The notes beneath the pieces are model-generated. The model was not told where the DNA came from and ran no database searches. It saw only the letters and a list, made by a program, of their open reading frames with translations. A stretch of DNA of 15,147 bases, from positions 1 through 15,147 of the forward strand of contig CAVHIG010000047.1 in assembly GCA_963636105.1 (NCBI GenBank), read 5' to 3'. The DNA is from CAVHIG01 sp963636105 (lineage in GTDB: Bacteria > Bacillota > Clostridia > Peptostreptococcales > Anaerovoracaceae). Of this stretch, positions 14,042 to 15,147 are shown in pieces; positions within the stretch are counted from its first letter, which is position 1, and each line of letters begins with the position of its first letter. The position numbers and the translations under genes are program-made.

Positions 14042-14754
14042 TAGAGATAAAAGGTTTGAAAAAAAGCTTCGGCGAGCTCGAAGTGCTTAAAGGTATAGAC
14101 GAAACTATAAAGGACAATGAGGTCGTATGCGTCATCGGACCGTCCGGCTCCGGAAAGAGCACCTTTCTGCGCTGCCTCAACATGCTTGAGGAGCCTACGG
14201 CGGGCGAAATCATCGTGGACGGAGAGCTTGTGACGCACAAAAATATAAACGAAATCAGAAAAGAAATGGGCATGGTTTTCCAGAGCTTCAATCTCTTCCC
14301 ACATATGTCTGTATTAGACAATATTACCGTAGCCCCTATAAAGGTCTGCGGCCGTAATAAGCATGAGGCCGAGGAAACGGCGATGGCTCTCCTAAAGAGG
14401 GTAGGCCTCGCCGACAAGGCGGACAGCTTCCCGTCGGCGCTTTCCGGCGGACAGAAGCAGAGAGTCGCCATAGCGCGCGCTCTTGCCATGAATCCGAAAA
14501 TCATGCTCTTTGATGAGCCGACAAGCGCGCTTGACCCTGAGATGGTAGGCGAGGTACTCGATGTAATGAAGAGCCTCACTCATGGTGGCATGACGCTTAT
14601 TGTTGTGACGCACGAGATGGGATTTGCAAAGGAAGTAGCAGACCGCGTAATCTTCATGGATGGAGGCTATGTAGTAGAGCAGGGCACTCCTGCCGAAATC
14701 TTCGGCGCGCCAAAGCAGGCCCGTACACAGGAATTCTTGAGCAAGGTGCTGTAG
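14038..14754 (+). CDS. Polar amino-acid ABC transporter ATP-binding protein
   Basis: This 238-residue ATPase of the GlnQ/HisP type powers import through the neighbouring permease. The Walker A is GPSGSGKS (residues 34-41), the Q-loop lies in GMVFQSFNLFPHMSV, the ABC signature is LSGGQKQR (135-142), the Walker B is IMLFDEP (155-161) with the catalytic Glu160, the D-loop is SALDPEM and the switch His is His192 in VTHEMG. All are intact, so it should be active. It overlaps the permease by 4 bases. The binding protein encoded at 4407 is the natural partner. After its stop only 44 bases separate it from the ubiquitin-domain gene and no terminator is visible there, so read-through is possible. Confidence 0.95.
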   Translation: MIEIKGLKKSFGELEVLKGIDETIKDNEVVCVIGPSGSGKSTFLRCLNMLEEPTAGEIIVDGELVTHKNINEIRKEMGMVFQSFNLFPHMSVLDNITVAPIKVCGRNKHEAEETAMALLKRVGLADKADSFPSALSGGQKQRVAIARALAMNPKIMLFDEPTSALDPEMVGEVLDVMKSLTHGGMTLIVVTHEMGFAKEVADRVIFMDGGYVVEQGTPAEIFGAPKQARTQEFLSKVL

Positions 14755-14798
14755 ATTTGCTGCACCCTTTCACCATTAAAGATTTAGGAGGAGCGAAG

Positions 14799-15147
14799 AT
14801 GAAAAAGAGAATTTTAAGTCTATTCCTTGCGCTGCTTATGTGTTCTGTGATGTGTGTAAATGTAAGCGCGATGGAAATCTATGTCAAGACGCTTACGGGC
14901 AAAAGCATCACGCTCCAAGTTGAGAGCGGAGACAGCATTGGCAGCGTGAAGGCGAAAATTCAGGACATAGAGGGAATTTCTCCCGATCAGCAGCGCCTTA
15001 TTTTTGCAGGAAAACAGCTTGAGGACGAACGCACACTGGCATATTATAACATTCAGAAAGAGCAAACCCTGCATCTGTTGACGTCTTACAAGAAAACAAT
15101 CACACTCGGCACAAGCGGAATCAATGCCTATGACAAGAGCACGGACA
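14799..15147 (+). CDS. Secreted ubiquitin-domain protein (partial, runs off window)
   Basis: AGGAGG lies 7 bases before ATG 14799. Residues 1-24 are a type I signal peptide: basic KKR, a hydrophobic core and NVSA with predicted cleavage after Ala24. The next residue begins a ubiquitin fold, MEIYVKTLTGKSITLQVESG. Over its 70 residues (25-94) 54 are identical to eukaryotic ubiquitin by direct count. Ubiquitin Lys6, 11, 27, 29, 48 and 63, Leu8, Arg42 and Ile44 are kept; Lys33 is Ile and Val70 is Leu. The LRLRGG tail is replaced by TSYKKT and the chain continues (TLGTSGINAYDKSTD) past the window end, so the free C-terminal Gly-Gly needed for conjugation is absent at this point. It is most likely a secreted or surface protein with ubiquitin as its N-terminal module. 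The rest is unseen. Confidence 0.95.
   Translation, partial: MKKRILSLFLALLMCSVMCVNVSAMEIYVKTLTGKSITLQVESGDSIGSVKAKIQDIEGISPDQQRLIFAGKQLEDERTLAYYNIQKEQTLHLLTSYKKTITLGTSGINAYDKSTD

Noticed and set aside
14755..14798. Separate promoter or terminator between the ABC ATPase and the ubiquitin-domain gene
   Set aside because: The 44-base gap contains only a strong ribosome site; no convincing -35/-10 pair or stem-loop is present, so neither was annotated.
1..15147. CRISPR arrays, tRNA or rRNA genes, insertion sequences, attachment sites
   Set aside because: No regularly spaced direct repeats, no tRNA cloverleaf with CCA end, no rRNA sequence and no transposase or integrase coding region was seen.

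Overview
The window looks like chromosome of a low-to-mid GC Gram-positive gut-type anaerobe, most likely a Lachnospiraceae-like member of class Clostridia. Reasons are strong AGGAG-type ribosome binding sites, sigma-A type promoters, an EtfA tail, a DUF1836 regulator, a lipoprotein-anchored amino-acid ABC transporter and a Gram-positive style signal peptide. This assignment is inference from gene content and style, not from a marker gene.

Layout. 1-142: 3' end of etfA and a strong terminator. 345-1909: two minus-strand genes, an NAD(P)H/FMN nitroreductase-family protein with a structured leader and a DUF1836 transcriptional regulator. 2081-4026: a divergent long-chain acyl-CoA synthetase-type ligase ending in a 20-bp perfect palindrome that abuts a broken RelE-type toxin fragment on the minus strand. 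4218-14754: an arginine-centred block on the plus strand: amino-acid ABC binding lipoprotein, argG, argF, carA, carB, then the matching ABC permease and ATPase. The two ends of the block (binding protein; permease plus ATPase) are driven by near-identical promoters, which suggests joint control of uptake and synthesis. ArgF, CarA/CarB and ArgG together convert ornithine, bicarbonate, glutamine and aspartate to argininosuccinate.

Two results stand out. First, the last gene (14799 to the window end) encodes a classic signal peptide whose predicted cleavage site falls exactly before a ubiquitin domain. By direct count 54 of 70 residues match eukaryotic ubiquitin, but the C-terminal LRLRGG tail is absent and the chain runs on into another domain cut by the window edge. 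This is a secreted or surface ubiquitin-like protein in a bacterium, probably acquired from a eukaryote. Second, the carB reading frame continues without a stop into a complete diaminopimelate-epimerase (DapF) fold domain. In that domain both catalytic cysteines are replaced (Ala and Phe), so a 1365-residue CarB-DapF fusion carries an apparently non-epimerase domain inside an arginine operon.

Smaller curiosities are an 11-bp word, GCGGAAACTGC, found five times, including as an inverted pair in an alanine-rich insertion of the ligase; an 18-bp triplicate cysteine-containing repeat in carB; and a pair of matching 16-bp palindromes centred 30 bp apart ahead of carA.
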